Positions 5,309 to 5,638 of a stretch of DNA of 5,638 bases are shown here, piece after piece. The stretch is from Bacteroidota bacterium (GTDB lineage: Bacteria; Bacteroidota; Bacteroidia; Bacteroidales; B39-G9), in the NCBI GenBank assembly GCA_030592465.1, contig JAUVJB010000205.1, forward strand, positions 1-5,638, written 5' to 3'. The notes under the pieces are model-generated. The model was not told the origin of the DNA, ran no database searches, and saw nothing but the letters and a program-made list of their open reading frames with translations. Each line of letters opens with the position of its first letter. Positions within the stretch are counted from its first letter, which is position 1. The position numbers and the translations under genes were made by a program.

Positions 5309-5327
5309 GGGCGGAGGAGGAGATTGA
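5309..5327 (+). repeat. Methyltransferase 3'-tail repeat, copy 5 (shortest relic)
   Basis: GGGCGGAGGAGGAGATTGA repeats the end of the coding tail and is joined to the hairpin element in the same way as copy 4 (CTTTTTGGG then GGAGGAGGAGATT). Sequence beyond it is unrelated. Alone it would be too short to trust; the identical junction at 4476-4497 supports it. Confidence 0.5.
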
Positions 5328-5638
5328 ATATAATAACCTTTATACCCTCATTTTATTTTCATAACATTGCATACCTAATAATTATACCGGAGAAAAAAAT
5401 AAGGTTAATCCAGACGGATTTGCTTCGCTTCATAAGGTTTTAATTCTTGTTTGTAAATATTTTTTCTACTAAGTCCTCAAGATTTGCGAAATCTAACAAC
5501 AAAATAGATAACTTGCAAGTCGAGAACCAAGAATTTGAACAAAGTCTGGTTTATTCATGAAAAGGTTATTTATCAAATGGAGTAGTCATTGTCCCGTTAG
5601 GGACTTAATATTTATAGAAAACGAGATACACCCATAAT
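5328..5638. other. Gene-free end of the window with small palindromes
   Basis: I see no convincing coding frame. Three small palindromes are present: AGATTT-GCG-AAATCT (5480-5494), ACTTGCAAGT (5511-5520), and GTCCC-GTTA-GGGAC (5591-5604) followed by TTAATATTTATAGAAAA. The last combination resembles a family of short repeats I recall between Bacteroidota genes. Its remainder may lie beyond the window edge. Confidence 0.5.

Noticed and set aside
5400..5475. Short plus-strand reading containing NPDGFASLHKVLIL
   Set aside because: It is too short, has no good start codon, and lies in a stretch of small palindromes. No family is recognised.

Overview
The window is AT-rich DNA that most likely comes from a member of the Bacteroidota. 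Evidence for this: almost no Shine-Dalgarno sequences before the genes; TAnnTTTG-type -7 boxes ahead of several starts; an ORF6N-domain protein and a REP-associated tyrosine transposase (RAYT) of the kind common in that phylum; and palindromic elements (a GACCTGCGAGGT hairpin, a GTAG...ATTCATGAAT...CTAC palindrome, a GTCCC-GTTA-GGGAC hairpin) that resemble Bacteroidota interspersed repeats. This assignment rests on style and memory, not on a search.

Layout, all genes on the + strand. 1-1632: the 3' part of an Eco57I/TaqI-type N6-adenine methyltransferase or type IIG restriction-modification gene, open at the window edge. 1716-2420: a conserved-looking protein of unknown function. 2697-3194 and 3199-3411: a two-gene unit, a small two-TM plus coiled-coil membrane protein followed 4 nt later by a 70-residue protein with two polyproline runs. 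3730-4356: a RAYT with an in-frame palindrome inside its coding sequence. 4563-5090: an ORF6N-domain DNA-binding protein, followed by a possible 34-codon ORF (5121-5225). 5328-5638: no convincing gene, only small palindromes.

The organising feature is a repeat derived from the last 36 codons (including the stop) of the methyltransferase gene plus about 100 bp beyond it. The native copy (1524-1730) is followed by a nearly full second copy (2492-2693), a coding-tail-only third copy (3611-3710), and two short relics (4485-4526, 5309-5327). Each copy lies directly before a different accessory gene. Copies 1 to 3 begin at the same codon and stay in frame; copies 1 and 2 differ largely at synonymous positions. 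They therefore look like the ends of once-functional divergent homologues rather than decayed tandem duplicates. Three copies carry a TAnnTTTG box upstream of the next gene, so the repeat may supply the promoter. An ~80-bp hairpin element follows the last three gene units, and its 3' end is fused directly to the methyltransferase-tail relic in two cases.

In short, this looks like a hot spot downstream of a restriction-modification gene, in which small accessory genes have accumulated between footprints of that gene's 3' end. The two-TM/polyproline pair and the 1716-2420 gene are the best candidates for undescribed, possibly defence-related, functions. That role is inferred from position only.
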